A stretch of 64,000 nucleotides of DNA, taken from positions 496,001 through 560,000 of the forward strand of contig NZ_CP053440.1 in the NCBI RefSeq assembly GCF_000769405.2, in the 5' to 3' direction. The notes beneath the pieces were generated by a model. The model was not told the DNA's origin. It made no database searches and worked only from the letters and a program-made list of their open reading frames with translations. The DNA comes from Rhizobium brockwellii (GTDB taxonomy: Bacteria > Pseudomonadota > Alphaproteobacteria > Rhizobiales > Rhizobiaceae). Below, one piece after another: positions 28,622 to 38,130 of this stretch; within the stretch, counting starts at the first letter, position 1, and each line of letters starts with the position of its first letter. Made by a program: the position numbers and the translations under genes.

Positions 28622-29914
28622 ATGATTGATCACTCAGCGCATGGGGACGCCAACATGCAATCTGTTCCCCACACCCGCCTGACTGGCCGGTCCCTGGTGT
28701 CCCTTGCTTTCCTAAACTTTTTCCTCGCGGATGCCCGCGACGGCCTGGGACCTTTCCTCGACGGCTTTCTGGCCACTCATGGCTGGTCGCCGATGACACT
28801 CGGCTTCATTGCCACGCTCGGCGGCATTCTGGGAATGGTCGCCACCCCGCTCTTCGGTGCCTGGGTGGACTCATCGCGCCGTAAACGCATGCTGATCATC
28901 GTCCCCGTCGTGCTTGTCAACGCCGCAGCTCTCTGGACGCTTGCGAGCCCCGGCAATGCGTCGGTCTTCGGCGGGCAGTCGGCGACGGCGATTGTCGGTG
29001 CGGTTGTCGGACCGGCATTGATGGGAATGACGCTTGGCCTTGTGGGCGAGCGCCATTTCTCGCGCCAGGTGTCACGGAACGAATTCTGGAACCACACGGG
29101 CAATGTCGTCTCTCTGGCCGGCGTTTATTTCGCGACGCTTGCGTTTGGCCTGAACGGCGTTATCGGCCTGATGATCGTTACGGCGGTCGCCACGGTGATG
29201 GCGGTGATCGCAATCGATCCTGGCAAGATCGATCACGACGTTGCGCGTGGCCTTGCCCATGACGACGGCGCCCCTGGTCCGTCAGGCTACGCACTTTTGG
29301 CCGGCAGCAAGGGGCTGATCCTGCTCGCTGTGACACTGATGATCTTTCATTTCGGCAATGCCCCGATCAGCCGGCTCATCGCGCAGGATTTTTCGATCCA
29401 GCTTGGCACACCGTTTCGGACAACGGCCATTACGACGGGGGTTTCCCAGATTTCGATGATTGCCATGGCGCTGGCAGCACCGTTCCTCATTCGCCGCTTC
29501 GGTCTTGCTTCAATCTTTCTTATCGCACTGCTGGCCCTGCCGATCCGTGGCGCGATAGCGGGTTCTTTCAGCAGTTTTGCCGTCATCTTTCCGGTGCAGA
29601 TTCTGGATGGTGTCGGGGCAGGGCTGATCGGCATTGCCACACCCATCGCGGCGGAACGAATACTGGCGGGCACCGGGCGGTTCAATGTCGGGCTCGGGGC
29701 TGTCATGACGGTGCAGGGGATCGGCGCCTCGCTCAGCAACATCGTCGCCGGCTGGCTGACCAATATCGGCGGTTACGAGCTTGCCTACTGGGTCCACGGC
29801 GGCGTCGCGCTGCTCGCGGTCCTGGCCTTTTGCGCTGGAAAAAAGAGCATTGCGCCAGCCGCGAAGAACGATATTGGTGTGGCCGTCGATCCCGCGGTTA
29901 TCACACCCAGATGA
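28622..29914 (+). CDS. MFS transporter
   Basis: 430 residues with about twelve hydrophobic helices and an MFS-type loop between helices 2 and 3 (GAWVDSSRRKRML). The opening SLAFLNFFLADARDGLGPFL resembles a group of rhizobial MFS proteins often found near stress transporters. ATG at 28655 (with GGGGAC upstream) may be the real start instead of 28622. It is followed after 28 bases by an ArsB-like transporter, so both are probably co-transcribed. Substrate unknown; a toxic oxyanion or drug is plausible by association. Confidence 0.85.
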   Translation: MIDHSAHGDANMQSVPHTRLTGRSLVSLAFLNFFLADARDGLGPFLDGFLATHGWSPMTLGFIATLGGILGMVATPLFGAWVDSSRRKRMLIIVPVVLVNAAALWTLASPGNASVFGGQSATAIVGAVVGPALMGMTLGLVGERHFSRQVSRNEFWNHTGNVVSLAGVYFATLAFGLNGVIGLMIVTAVATVMAVIAIDPGKIDHDVARGLAHDDGAPGPSGYALLAGSKGLILLAVTLMIFHFGNAPISRLIAQDFSIQLGTPFRTTAITTGVSQISMIAMALAAPFLIRRFGLASIFLIALLALPIRGAIAGSFSSFAVIFPVQILDGVGAGLIGIATPIAAERILAGTGRFNVGLGAVMTVQGIGASLSNIVAGWLTNIGGYELAYWVHGGVALLAVLAFCAGKKSIAPAAKNDIGVAVDPAVITPR

Positions 29915-29942
29915 GATCAACCGCCCAGCTTGAAGAGCCAGT

Positions 29943-31199
29943 ATGAACGCATTGACGATGACTTGGGGAATAGCCGGGCTGACAGCGCTCGGTGTGATCA
30001 CGCGGCCCTTTGCGTTTCCGGAAGCGATTTGGGCGGTCATTGGGGCGGTGTTGCTGGTTGCTCTCGGGCTGATCGGCATTGCCGATGCCTGGGCCGGCGT
30101 CGCCAAGGGGCTCGACGTCTACCTCTTTCTTATCGGCATGATGCTTCTTTCCGAACTGGCTCGCGGCGAGGGGCTCTTCGATTGGTTGGCATCCGTTGCG
30201 ACCGCCCATGCTAAGGGATCACCGAAACGGCTGTTCATGCTCATCTATGGTGTCGGCACCGTCGTTACCGTCTTCCTTTCGAATGATGCAACGGCCGTGG
30301 TACTGACGCCTGCGGTCTATGCCGCGTGTCAGGCGGCCAGGGTGAAGGATCCGATGCCGTATCTTCTGATCTGCGCTTTCATCGCCAATGCCGCGAGCTT
30401 CGTGCTGCCGATCTCCAATCCGGCCAATCTGGTAATCTTCGGCGGCGGTACGATGCCGCCGCTATCGCGCTGGCTTACCACCTTCGCACTACCTTCCATC
30501 GCCTCCATCGTAGTCACGTTCCTGGCGCTGTTCTGGACGCAGCGTGCTGTCATCAATGCCGAGGACGTAGCAATCGACGTTCAAAAGGTGCCGCTGTCGC
30601 CGAGCGCAAAGCTTGCGGGAGCAGGACTTTGTGTTACCGCAGTGGTGTTGCTCGGTGCATCCGCACTTGGTTTCGATCTCGGTCTGCCGACGTTCGTCGC
30701 TGGTTGCCTGACATCCGCGGCAATCCTGTTGCTGACACGCAAAAGCCCTGCCGACACACTCAGGGGAGTTTCCTGGAGCGTGCTGCCGCTGGTCGCCGGG
30801 CTGTTTGTTGTTGTCGAGGCATTGAACCGGACGGGGCTGATCGACGGTCTGGCGCGGTATCTTTCGGATGGCGCCGCGGCCTCTCCGTCGCAGATGGCCG
30901 CTATCGCCGGCGGTGTCGTCGCCCTGGTTTCCAATCTGGTCAACAATCTGCCGGCCGGACTCGTTGCAGGTAGCGCCATCCACGCAGCCGATGTTTCCGA
31001 CAAGATCGCTGGCGCCGTGCTTATCGGTATCGACCTTGGACCCAATCTCTCGGTCACCGGATCGCTGGCGACAATATTGTGGTTGACGGCCCTTCGCCGC
31101 GAGGGCCTGCAGATCGGGGCATTGACCTTCCTAAAGCTTGGCGTGGTGGTGATGGTTCCAGCGCTTGCGTTGTCTCTAACAGTTCTCGCAATCCAGTGA
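29943..31199 (+). CDS. ArsB/NhaD-superfamily anion permease (arsenic transporter-like)
   Basis: 418 residues of the ion-transporter superfamily that includes ArsB. It has paired hairpin motifs: VFLSNDATAVVLTPAVYAAC with FVLPISNPANLVIF in the first half, and LVSNLVNNLPAGLVAG with GIDLGPNLSVTGSLATILWL in the second. ArsB proteins extrude arsenite. No arsR, arsC or arsH gene is in the window, so arsenite specificity is not proven; another anion is possible. It follows the MFS gene closely. Confidence 0.82.
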   Translation: MNALTMTWGIAGLTALGVITRPFAFPEAIWAVIGAVLLVALGLIGIADAWAGVAKGLDVYLFLIGMMLLSELARGEGLFDWLASVATAHAKGSPKRLFMLIYGVGTVVTVFLSNDATAVVLTPAVYAACQAARVKDPMPYLLICAFIANAASFVLPISNPANLVIFGGGTMPPLSRWLTTFALPSIASIVVTFLALFWTQRAVINAEDVAIDVQKVPLSPSAKLAGAGLCVTAVVLLGASALGFDLGLPTFVAGCLTSAAILLLTRKSPADTLRGVSWSVLPLVAGLFVVVEALNRTGLIDGLARYLSDGAAASPSQMAAIAGGVVALVSNLVNNLPAGLVAGSAIHAADVSDKIAGAVLIGIDLGPNLSVTGSLATILWLTALRREGLQIGALTFLKLGVVVMVPALALSLTVLAIQ

Positions 31200-31807
31200 T
31201 GCTCTGCTAAGCGGGCCAAGCGATCGGCTGCGGCCGAGGGCAAAAGCCGGCGGCCATCAGCGTGGGCGGACGGAGAGAATAGTTCAGCTCGTTAGGCCTA
31301 GGGCAGCGTTCGCTGGGCGGCTGGCTTTTCCTAGACGAGTTCCGTGGCGGTCACCGGCGGTGGTGGTCGGACAACACCTGCGGATCGCATGCCAGGGTAC
31401 GCAAATTCCGGGCTGTGCAGGCAGATTAAAGCGGCAATCAGCCGCTGCCGGTTGGGCAAAATATTTTCACCCCCTGAGAGAGCCTGAGTTTACACTCGAG
31501 CGGCTCCGGAATCTCCCACATGGTTCTTGGAACTACAGTCCTAATCTCGACGGTTACGACGATCCGGTTCATCTGGCGGCAAAGCTCCTAGGCCTCCGAG
31601 CAGCAAATGTTTGCTTTGACCCTGATTCTTCCTGAGCGATGCCGGTACCCGTTGCGGGTGGTGCGACGAGCGCGACGGGCTGGCTGCGATGCCTCCGGTC
31701 GAGGAACTTTAAAACCTCCTGCGGGTTGAGGCGCTGTAATGGGGGAAGTGGAATGTACTAGTGCGCGTGGTCGAAGACGAGGCATGGATCGAACGAAGGA
31801 GATGATG
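31200..31807. other. 600 bp without a supportable gene
   Basis: One open frame (31360-31635) has a protein-like middle (PLREPEFTLERLRNLPHGSW) but no recognised family or ribosome site. I leave it uncalled. The right end carries the promoter region of the csbD-like gene. Confidence 0.35.
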
Positions 31808-31999
31808 ATGGGAAGCACTGCAGACAAGATTAAGGGAACGACGAACGAAGTCGCCGGCAAGACCCGGCAGGCCGTAGGCAAAGCCGTTGATAATCATGAG
31901 GAACAGGCAAAGGGTGCCCTACAGGAAGCCAAGGGCAAGGCCCAGGTTGCCAAGGGCGACGTCAAGGATGCCGTGAAAAAGGTCGTCGATAAGGCATAG
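31808..31999 (+). CDS. CsbD-family stress protein
   Basis: 63 residues, MGSTADKIKGTTNEVAGKTR, then AVGKAVDNHEEQAKGALQEA and a lysine-rich helix ending KKVVDKA. This is the CsbD-like pattern: small, hydrophilic, repeated K/A-rich amphipathic helices. Members accumulate under general stress; the mechanism is not known. The start at 31808 is chosen from three successive ATG codons because AAGGAG lies six bases before it. It is followed by a strong terminator, so it is monocistronic. Confidence 0.88.
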   Translation: MGSTADKIKGTTNEVAGKTRQAVGKAVDNHEEQAKGALQEAKGKAQVAKGDVKDAVKKVVDKA

Positions 32000-32026
32000 C
32001 CACATTCGAGCACTCAAGTTCACTTA

Positions 32027-32052
32027 AGCCCGCGTTGGTCGCGGGCTTTTTT
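32027..32052 (+). terminator. Rho-independent terminator after csbD-like gene
   Basis: GCCCGCG, loop TTGGT, CGCGGGC, then TTTTTT. It begins 28 bases after the stop codon. Confidence 0.85.
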
Positions 32053-32068
32053 CACGAAAGAAACGACC

Positions 32069-32407
32069 ATGAAATGTATAGCACTCGCCGTTGCGGCCGT
32101 CCTTGTCGCTCTTCTTACAGAAAACGCATCTGCCCAGGCTGCTGAGGATCCGGCAGTCAACGCCTGCAAGAACACAGGCCTTCTCGCCCTTCGGGAGCGT
32201 TCGCCGGAGATCACCGATCTTGTCATGGACATGGAAAGCCTCGCCATCAGCAAGTCTGATACTAAAGTCGAGGATGTGGCCGTGAAGACCGTCATTCTTG
32301 GAGAGGCCTACATCGCTCGGAAGGAAAAGACCGGAAAGCCGGACAGGTTCGTATGCTTGCTCGGCGACAAGGGCAAGGTCCTGCTGACGTTCTTCACCGC
32401 TCAGTAG
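32069..32407 (+). CDS. Secreted hypothetical protein
   Basis: 112 residues with a Sec signal (MKCIALAVAAVLVALLTENA, cleavage near ASA-QAA). Two cysteines in the mature part (NACKNTGLLALRE and RFVCLLGDKGKVLLTFF) probably form a disulfide in the periplasm. The C-terminal strand pattern KPDRFVCLLGDKGKVLLTFF recurs in small rhizobial periplasmic proteins of unknown function. It starts 17 bases after the csbD terminator. Confidence 0.7.
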   Translation: MKCIALAVAAVLVALLTENASAQAAEDPAVNACKNTGLLALRERSPEITDLVMDMESLAISKSDTKVEDVAVKTVILGEAYIARKEKTGKPDRFVCLLGDKGKVLLTFFTAQ

Positions 32408-32628
32408 CCCGTCAGCGAGCCCACTCAATATCGCGGGAAGCTAGAACGATCGGGAAGGGTGAGCGTCCTCGTTTGCGGCAAATGGTGCGGGCAATGTGGC
32501 GACGTGCTTGACCGGGAGAACCAATTCACGTCGAAAAGCCACAATCGCCGTCTCTAGTACTTCTTCGCGGAAAACGCGACGTTCTCGTCGTTCGCGAAAT
32601 TCCTCGTGAAGCGGCTCGAGCTAATTTC

Positions 32629-33045
32629 ATGGGAAATCCAATGATACTTCCGCAAGGGACAGTCGTCGCCGTGACCGACGGTGAGAAACTAGACCTCTAT
32701 CGCAACACCGGGACTGGCGCCGAACTCAGTCTAACCGCGCTGCCTGACATTTCCATAGACGACGAAGCCAAAGGCTCGGGCGGTCGCCACGGAAGCACCT
32801 CGGCGAACCCGGATGAAAGCCAGATGTCGGAAGACGGATTTTCCGCTGGTGTCGCTCAATACCTCAACAAGCAGGTGTTGGAGGGCGGGATTGTCAATCT
32901 CGTGGTCATTTCTGCACCGCGTTCACTGGGCGAGCTGCGAAAGCATTATCACAAGTTCCTTTCCGCCAAACTGCTTCTGGAAATCCCCAAGGATCTAACG
33001 GGCCACTCTGCCCAGGATGTCGAGAAAGCCGTGCAGTCCGCTTGA
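32629..33045 (+). CDS. Host attachment family protein
   Basis: 138 residues, or 134 from the ATG at 32641 (MILPQGTVVAVTDGEKLDLY), which may be the true start. It matches the host-attachment family: an N-terminal VAVTDGEKLDLYRNTG strand segment, a variable acidic middle, and a C-terminal block LVVISAPRSLGELRKHYHKF then LLEIPKDLTGHSAQDVEKAV. The family was named from plant-attachment work in Agrobacterium; the biochemical activity is unclear, and the fold resembles nucleases of the release-factor type. Cytoplasmic, no signal peptide. Confidence 0.85.
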   Translation: MGNPMILPQGTVVAVTDGEKLDLYRNTGTGAELSLTALPDISIDDEAKGSGGRHGSTSANPDESQMSEDGFSAGVAQYLNKQVLEGGIVNLVVISAPRSLGELRKHYHKFLSAKLLLEIPKDLTGHSAQDVEKAVQSA

Positions 33046-33122
33046 AACCGTGTGTCGTCGGCACATTCGCGATACGGTACCGGAACTCAGAAAGAATTGA
33101 ATCATCGGCAAAGGCAGAGTGA

Positions 33123-34388
33123 ATGGATTTGTATATCGTCACTCTGACCATCCTCGGTGTTGTCGTCCTTCTCACGGCCTGGTTGCCGCTGATGATGAGA
33201 AGGCTCCCATTGTCGCTTCCAATCGCGTGTCTGGCCATTGGCGCGCTGCTTGCGTGGTCGCCGTTCCCACTTCTCCCGCGCTTCAATCCACTGGAAAACC
33301 GTGAATTTACTGAGCGGATGACCGAGATTGTCGTCATCGTCGCTTTGATGGGTGCGGGGTTGAAACTCGACCGTCCGATCGGATGGAAACGGTGGATGAC
33401 GACATGGCGGCTTCTCGGCATAGCCATGCCGCTGACGATCGGCGCTTTGGCATTCCTCGGGTCATGGATACTCGGTCTCGGAGTGGCGTCTGCTGTTTTG
33501 CTCGGGGCTTGCCTTGCCCCGACCGATCCGGTGCTCGCCAGTGACGTGCAGGTCGGGCCACCACAAACGGGTGAGGAGGACGAGGTCCGCTTTGCTTTGA
33601 CATCCGAAGCCGGTCTGAACGACGGCCTGAGTTTCCCGTTCGTCCATCTTGCCATCGCCCTGGCGCTTGCCGCGAAAGAGGGGACGCTGCTTTTGCAGCA
33701 TTGGGCATTTCTGGATGTGTTCTGGAGACTGGCCGCGGGCGGCGTCGTGGGATGGGCGCTGGGAAAGGCCTTCGGCTTTTTGTCGTTTAGGATGAGAGGA
33801 AGCAGCCTCGCGAAGACGCAGGATGGCTTCGTTGCACTGGGGATGACCTTCACCACGTATGGGCTGACGCAACTGGTTGGTGGCTACGGCTTTGTCGCCG
33901 TCTTCCTTGCGGCCGTCGCATTCAGGGCGAGTGAACGGCACCATGATTTTCATGAGCAACTGCATGACTTCGCCGAGCAAATAGAACGATTGCTGATGAT
34001 GGTTCTACTGGTCTGCCTCGGTTCGATCGCGGCAAGCGGTCAACTGCTCGAGGGAATTGATTGGCGGGTCGCGGTCGTCGCCTTCTTGGCGATCGTATTT
34101 GTCCGTCCGATCATTGGCTGGCTGAGTCTGATCGGCTCCGGACATCCGCCGGGCGAAAGCCTGATCATCGCTGTGTTTGGCATCAGGGGTCTGGGATCGA
34201 TCTACTACCTGGCATACGCAACGGGCCAAGCCGAGTTCGAGCGTGTCGAGACCGTCTGGACAACGGTCCTCCTTATCGTTCTCACTTCAATCGTTGTCCA
34301 CGGTATCGCAGTCACCCCGGCGATGAGATGGATCGACGGCCGAAGGTCCCGCGCCCGCCGAAAGCAAACGGCGCACGCTGTCCATTAA
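33123..34388 (+). CDS. CPA1-type cation:proton antiporter
   Basis: 421 residues with about twelve membrane helices. Diagnostic CPA1/NhaP motifs are present: VIVALMGAGLKLDRPI, CLAPTDPVLASDVQVG (the ion-binding aspartate), SEAGLNDGLSFPF and the late VFGIRGLGSIYYLAYA. It exchanges Na+ or K+ for H+ at the inner membrane. There is no C-terminal regulatory domain. It sits in a block of stress genes, consistent with pH or salt adaptation. Confidence 0.92.
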   Translation: MDLYIVTLTILGVVVLLTAWLPLMMRRLPLSLPIACLAIGALLAWSPFPLLPRFNPLENREFTERMTEIVVIVALMGAGLKLDRPIGWKRWMTTWRLLGIAMPLTIGALAFLGSWILGLGVASAVLLGACLAPTDPVLASDVQVGPPQTGEEDEVRFALTSEAGLNDGLSFPFVHLAIALALAAKEGTLLLQHWAFLDVFWRLAAGGVVGWALGKAFGFLSFRMRGSSLAKTQDGFVALGMTFTTYGLTQLVGGYGFVAVFLAAVAFRASERHHDFHEQLHDFAEQIERLLMMVLLVCLGSIAASGQLLEGIDWRVAVVAFLAIVFVRPIIGWLSLIGSGHPPGESLIIAVFGIRGLGSIYYLAYATGQAEFERVETVWTTVLLIVLTSIVVHGIAVTPAMRWIDGRRSRARRKQTAHAVH

Positions 34389-34449
34389 ACGACCAGCGAA
34401 GAGCGGGAACCGCAGAGCGGTGAACGCTCCAGAACCGGGCACGCCAAGG

Positions 34450-34830
34450 TCAGTTCCGACGCAGGTCAATTCGGCTCGTGACTACCGATTTGCCAGTTGT
34501 GGGATCGGTATCGATGGTCGTCAGCCTCATCCCCGACGCTCGGATTTTTTCGATCGTCATCTGGGCGCGTCGATCGCCGTTTACGTTTCTTGCCCAGTTT
34601 ATACCGAGGTTGATGGCGTCACCCTCGCGCTTGCCCCCAAGGCGGGCAGTGCCAGTGCCGGCGCCGACATAGGAACCAGTATAGGAATCATCTGGCGCCG
34701 TAAGATCGGCGCTAATGACCCGGGAAAAAACGACGAGGCTGGTGCAGCGCCCATCAAGTGCAAGCGAACTTGCAGTCGTGTCCGACTTGAAGCTGCAGGT
34801 GACATTGATCGTTGGCGCATTAATGCGCAC
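34450..34830 (-). CDS. Hypothetical protein, 126 residues
   Basis: From a GTG at 34830 the product runs MRINAPTINVTCSFKSDTTA, then SSLALDGRCTSLVVFSRVIS and TGSYVGAGTGTARLGGKREG, ending IDLRRN. Two cysteines and the beta-rich text suggest an exported protein, but there is no signal peptide in frame. It may be a 5'-truncated gene or use a start I cannot see. GGGGAC lies upstream of the GTG. No family recognised. Confidence 0.5.
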   Translation of the reverse strand: MRINAPTINVTCSFKSDTTASSLALDGRCTSLVVFSRVISADLTAPDDSYTGSYVGAGTGTARLGGKREGDAINLGINWARNVNGDRRAQMTIEKIRASGMRLTTIDTDPTTGKSVVTSRIDLRRN

Positions 34831-35117
34831 CTTTACTGTCCCCTAAAATAAGCAGCATTTGGTAAGGGATCGTAGCCGCCGGCCTGATGGTCCTCGCTTG
34901 CATCGACAGCAGGCAACTTCATCGGAAGGCCACGTTGTTGAGCTGTTTCTCCGATAGAAATGAACCGATCCACCGGCGAACCGCTGGCGGCCACTATCTA
35001 TCCGCCTTACCTTGAGGTCGACGCTGCCGTTCCGATGATGATTGACGATAATCTCGTTAAGGCCGTGATCCGTGCGAATGGCTAGACGACTAAAATGCTC
35101 GTGGGCCTGCTGCGAGC

Positions 35118-35981
35118 TCAAGCAGACACCTCGACCTCCACGTCCATTGATCTGAATGCGTCGGAGCCACCGACGAAGCTGCCGGCGACGGGAACGGACT
35201 GCGCGATATCACGGGTGACGGCGACAGGGATGAGATTGGCCCCGCCCATGCTGCGATTTGTCGGATCAAATGTGATCCACCCTGCGCCTGGGACGAACAC
35301 CTCGACCCAGGCATGGGTCGAGCCCTGATCCTGCGAACCGAGCAATATCTGATCGGGATTGAACAGGTATCCCGACACGATACGCGCTCCAAAGCCCAGA
35401 CAACGGACAGTTTCGGCAAACAGCACCGCGAAGTCACGGCATGATCCCCAACCACCGTTGAGCGTTTCGGTTGGCGTCTGTGTGCCTTCCGCCTCACGGC
35501 TTCGATAGGAGATCGATGAAGACACCCCAGCGCTTATGTCCTTGAGAAGCGACAGCGTGTCTGTCGAATTGCTTGCGACAAATCCTTGTGCCCACCGCTG
35601 AAGTTGCTCGGATGGGTCGGCATACTGCCGAGCCGTCAGCGCACCGAGATCCGTCCATTCCTCGTCCGAATAGCGGAATGGAAAGGTGAGGGCGGAGCCT
35701 GCAATAGCAAAGACCGGCCATGCTGCGGCGGTAAGGTCAACCAGGGCGACGCTATCAACGGACAGGACATCGGTCATTTCGCCGAAAACCGCGGTGGCAA
35801 CGGCGTTGCCGAATACATCGATCGCCCAACCGACCTGGGCCCGTGGTGTTATCGAGACCTCGTGCGACAGCAGCCGGAGATCGGGGCTCTCGCGCGGCCT
35901 CAACATCAGCCGGTGAGGCCTGAGATTGACCGCATAATGGTAGTGATAAATCGTGCGGTGATGGATACGAATTTGTGCCAT
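35118..35981 (-). CDS. Transglutaminase-like cysteine protease family protein
   Basis: 287 residues from ATG at 35981. It has the bacterial transglutaminase N-terminal domain (IRIHHRTIYHYHYAVNLRPH) and the transglutaminase-like core. The catalytic triad is visible as Cys in GGWGSCRDFAVLFAETVR, His in GSTHAWVEVFVPGAGW and Asp in FDPTNRSMGG. Function in bacteria is peptidase or amidase-like and mostly unknown; many are near circularly permuted ATP-grasp genes, which are absent here. Cytoplasmic by sequence. Confidence 0.9.
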   Translation of the reverse strand: MAQIRIHHRTIYHYHYAVNLRPHRLMLRPRESPDLRLLSHEVSITPRAQVGWAIDVFGNAVATAVFGEMTDVLSVDSVALVDLTAAAWPVFAIAGSALTFPFRYSDEEWTDLGALTARQYADPSEQLQRWAQGFVASNSTDTLSLLKDISAGVSSSISYRSREAEGTQTPTETLNGGWGSCRDFAVLFAETVRCLGFGARIVSGYLFNPDQILLGSQDQGSTHAWVEVFVPGAGWITFDPTNRSMGGANLIPVAVTRDIAQSVPVAGSFVGGSDAFRSMDVEVEVSA

Positions 35982-36112
35982 TATTGTTTCCGGTTCTCTG
36001 GGCGTCGGCGTGGGAACGAGCCACCGCATCTATCAGACAGGCTCGCAAGCTCGTCCATCACCTAGCTTCGTCACTCCCGTCCGTTTTAAAGTGCCGGGAA
36101 GCCGGTGAATTC

Positions 36113-37195
36113 TTATTCAATTCTTTTAGATTTTGCCCTTTCAGCGCTTTGCTGTTCGGCAAAAATTGACCATGCGGCGATAAACAAGGCGGCGATCAAG
36201 GGGCCGATGACGAAGCCGTTGATGCCGAACAGGGAGATGCCGCCGACTGTCGAGATCAGCACGACGTAGTCGGGCAGCCGCGTTCCCTTACCGACCAATG
36301 GTGGACGCAGCAGATTGTCGATCAGCCCTATGACGAATACGCCGATGAGGACCAGGATCGCTGCTTTCAGCCAGGCACCCGTGAGGACAAGCCAGATGGC
36401 TGCGGGAATCCATACGAGCGCGGCTCCAATTGCAGGCAGCATCGACAGGAACGTCATCGTCACACCCCATAGGAGGGCGGCCTCGACCCCCAGAGCCCAG
36501 AATGCCACGCCGCCGATCGTGCCCTGGGTGATCGCGATGATGATGTTTCCCTTGACGGTGGCGCGCACGACAGCGGAAAACTTGTCGAGAAACTGCCGCG
36601 TATAGTCGTCGCTCAACGGGATTGCATGTCGGATCTTGCCGCTGAGGCCAGCGCCATCCCTGAACAGGAAGAAAAGCAGATACAGCATGATGCCGAAGCT
36701 GATGAAGAACTGCAGCGTGTTTTGACCAAGGCTCAGCAGGCTGCCGCCGACGGATCGGCTTGCCTGCACGACGCCTGAGGAGATATTCCCGAGCAGTTCC
36801 GAAAACCCGCCGAGCTTCAGTGAGGTCAGCCAGTTGTCGATGAAAGCGGGCAAGGCATTCTGGATCCGGACCAGATATCCATTGAGATCGATTTCGTTGC
36901 TGCTGATCCGTTGGTACAGGCTCGTTCCTTCCTGGATAAGAGAACCGAGAATGATCATTGCCGGAATGATAACGAGGCATATGCACATCAACACCGTAAG
37001 CAGGGCGGCAATGCTGCGTCGGCCCCCTAACAAACGCTCCAGTCGCTTGTGAACGGGAAAGAAAATGATCGCGAGGATCACGGCCCAGAAGACAGCGGTG
37101 TAATAGGGGACAAGCAGCCAGATGAACGCGATCGTCACAACCGCCAGAAGGACGTAAAAGCTCGTACGCTGAATCGACATGTCTGCCTTGTTCAC
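36113..37195 (-). CDS. AI-2E family transporter (TqsA/YdiK-like)
   Basis: 360 residues, about eight membrane helices with the long central soluble segment typical of the family (pfam AI-2E_transport). Landmarks are VVTIAFIWLLVPYYTAVFWA, FGIMLYLLFFLFRDGAGL, LWGVTMTFLSMLPAIGAALV and GINGFVIGPLIAALF. Members move autoinducer-2 or Na+/H+ across the inner membrane; the name does not prove a quorum-sensing role. It starts with GTG at 37195; an ATG at 37180 is possible. Next to it, on the same strand, is a receiver gene. Confidence 0.9.
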   Translation of the reverse strand: MNKADMSIQRTSFYVLLAVVTIAFIWLLVPYYTAVFWAVILAIIFFPVHKRLERLLGGRRSIAALLTVLMCICLVIIPAMIILGSLIQEGTSLYQRISSNEIDLNGYLVRIQNALPAFIDNWLTSLKLGGFSELLGNISSGVVQASRSVGGSLLSLGQNTLQFFISFGIMLYLLFFLFRDGAGLSGKIRHAIPLSDDYTRQFLDKFSAVVRATVKGNIIIAITQGTIGGVAFWALGVEAALLWGVTMTFLSMLPAIGAALVWIPAAIWLVLTGAWLKAAILVLIGVFVIGLIDNLLRPPLVGKGTRLPDYVVLISTVGGISLFGINGFVIGPLIAALFIAAWSIFAEQQSAERAKSKRIE

Positions 37196-37282
37196 GGTCG
37201 GTCTCTCTCCCTACCAGCCATACAACAGAATTTTGCACAAGACAGCTTCGGCGGCTGACGCGGCGCCTTGTGCGGCGGGAAT

Positions 37283-37738
37283 CTAATCGCCCGAAAGCAT
37301 GCCTGCCATTGCGTCTGCAATGGCATGATCGCTGTAGGGCTTTGGGAAGAACCGGCTTCCCTCAGGAAGGCTGCTCTCTTCGAGGATTGCCTTGCCGGAA
37401 GCAACGATCAGCTTCACCGGCGGCCATCGATCGCGGATATAGTGGGACAGCTTGATGCCGTCCATCGTTCCCGGCATCTGTACGTCGGTGAACACCAGGT
37501 CGATGTCGACTCTGGACTCCAGGATACGAATAGCCTCGTCGGCGTTGCTCGCTTCAAACGCCTCGTAGCCGGCAGATCGTACCAGGTCGACGGCACCCAT
37601 TCGAATGATCTCGCTGTCTTCGACCACCAGGGCGACCGCCTTGCCAATATCTGGCCGCGCGCCGGGGTGTAGGCGACCAGGCACCGGGTTGTGCTTGAGG
37701 GGCGCCGGTTCCCACATCCCTCGGAAGGTTTTCGGCAT
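37283..37738 (-). CDS. Single-domain response regulator
   Basis: The receiver is clear: VALVVEDSEIIRMGAVDLV, phospho-acceptor Asp in LVFTDVQMPGTMDGIKL, VASGKAIL and FFPKPYSDH. The start is uncertain. I take the ATG at 37738 (MPKTFRGMWEP); an ATG at 37717 is also possible, and a longer frame from 37846 has low-complexity text. The receiver is of the CheY/hybrid-kinase type found in the large kinase at 38558, so it may receive phosphate from it. No output domain. Confidence 0.85.
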   Translation of the reverse strand: MPKTFRGMWEPAPLKHNPVPGRLHPGARPDIGKAVALVVEDSEIIRMGAVDLVRSAGYEAFEASNADEAIRILESRVDIDLVFTDVQMPGTMDGIKLSHYIRDRWPPVKLIVASGKAILEESSLPEGSRFFPKPYSDHAIADAMAGMLSGD

Positions 37739-38130
37739 GCGAGCGATCCCAACAACAGGAGGAAAGCCAGGGCTCGCGTCGGAACGTCGAGAACTCCAGC
37801 ATCGGCTTGATGTCGGAGTTCCACATAATGCTGCACGCTTTCGCATCCCGGCGAGCTGGTCGTTGCATTTTCTCCAGCGAGATATTTCCAGCTGTGATTG
37901 CCCAGCCTCACCCTCGTTCCACGAGTTGAGAGCTGGCTTAGCCTCAGATGCTGCTGCACGAAAATCTCGATTGCGCCCCTACGAAATTTTGGAAACCACC
38001 CTATGAGCAGCCTCCAACCGGCAGCCATTGATTCAGATTTTATTAAAGATGTAAGCGGATTCTAAAACGAGGGGGCAACACTCCCGCGTCGAGCCGCGTT
38101 AGGCGATCACATAAAGTGGGGATCGAGCTT

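Noticed and set aside
31360..31635. A 91-codon open frame between the ArsB-like and CsbD genes
   Set aside because: Part of it looks protein-like, but no family or ribosome site supports it. Left uncalled.
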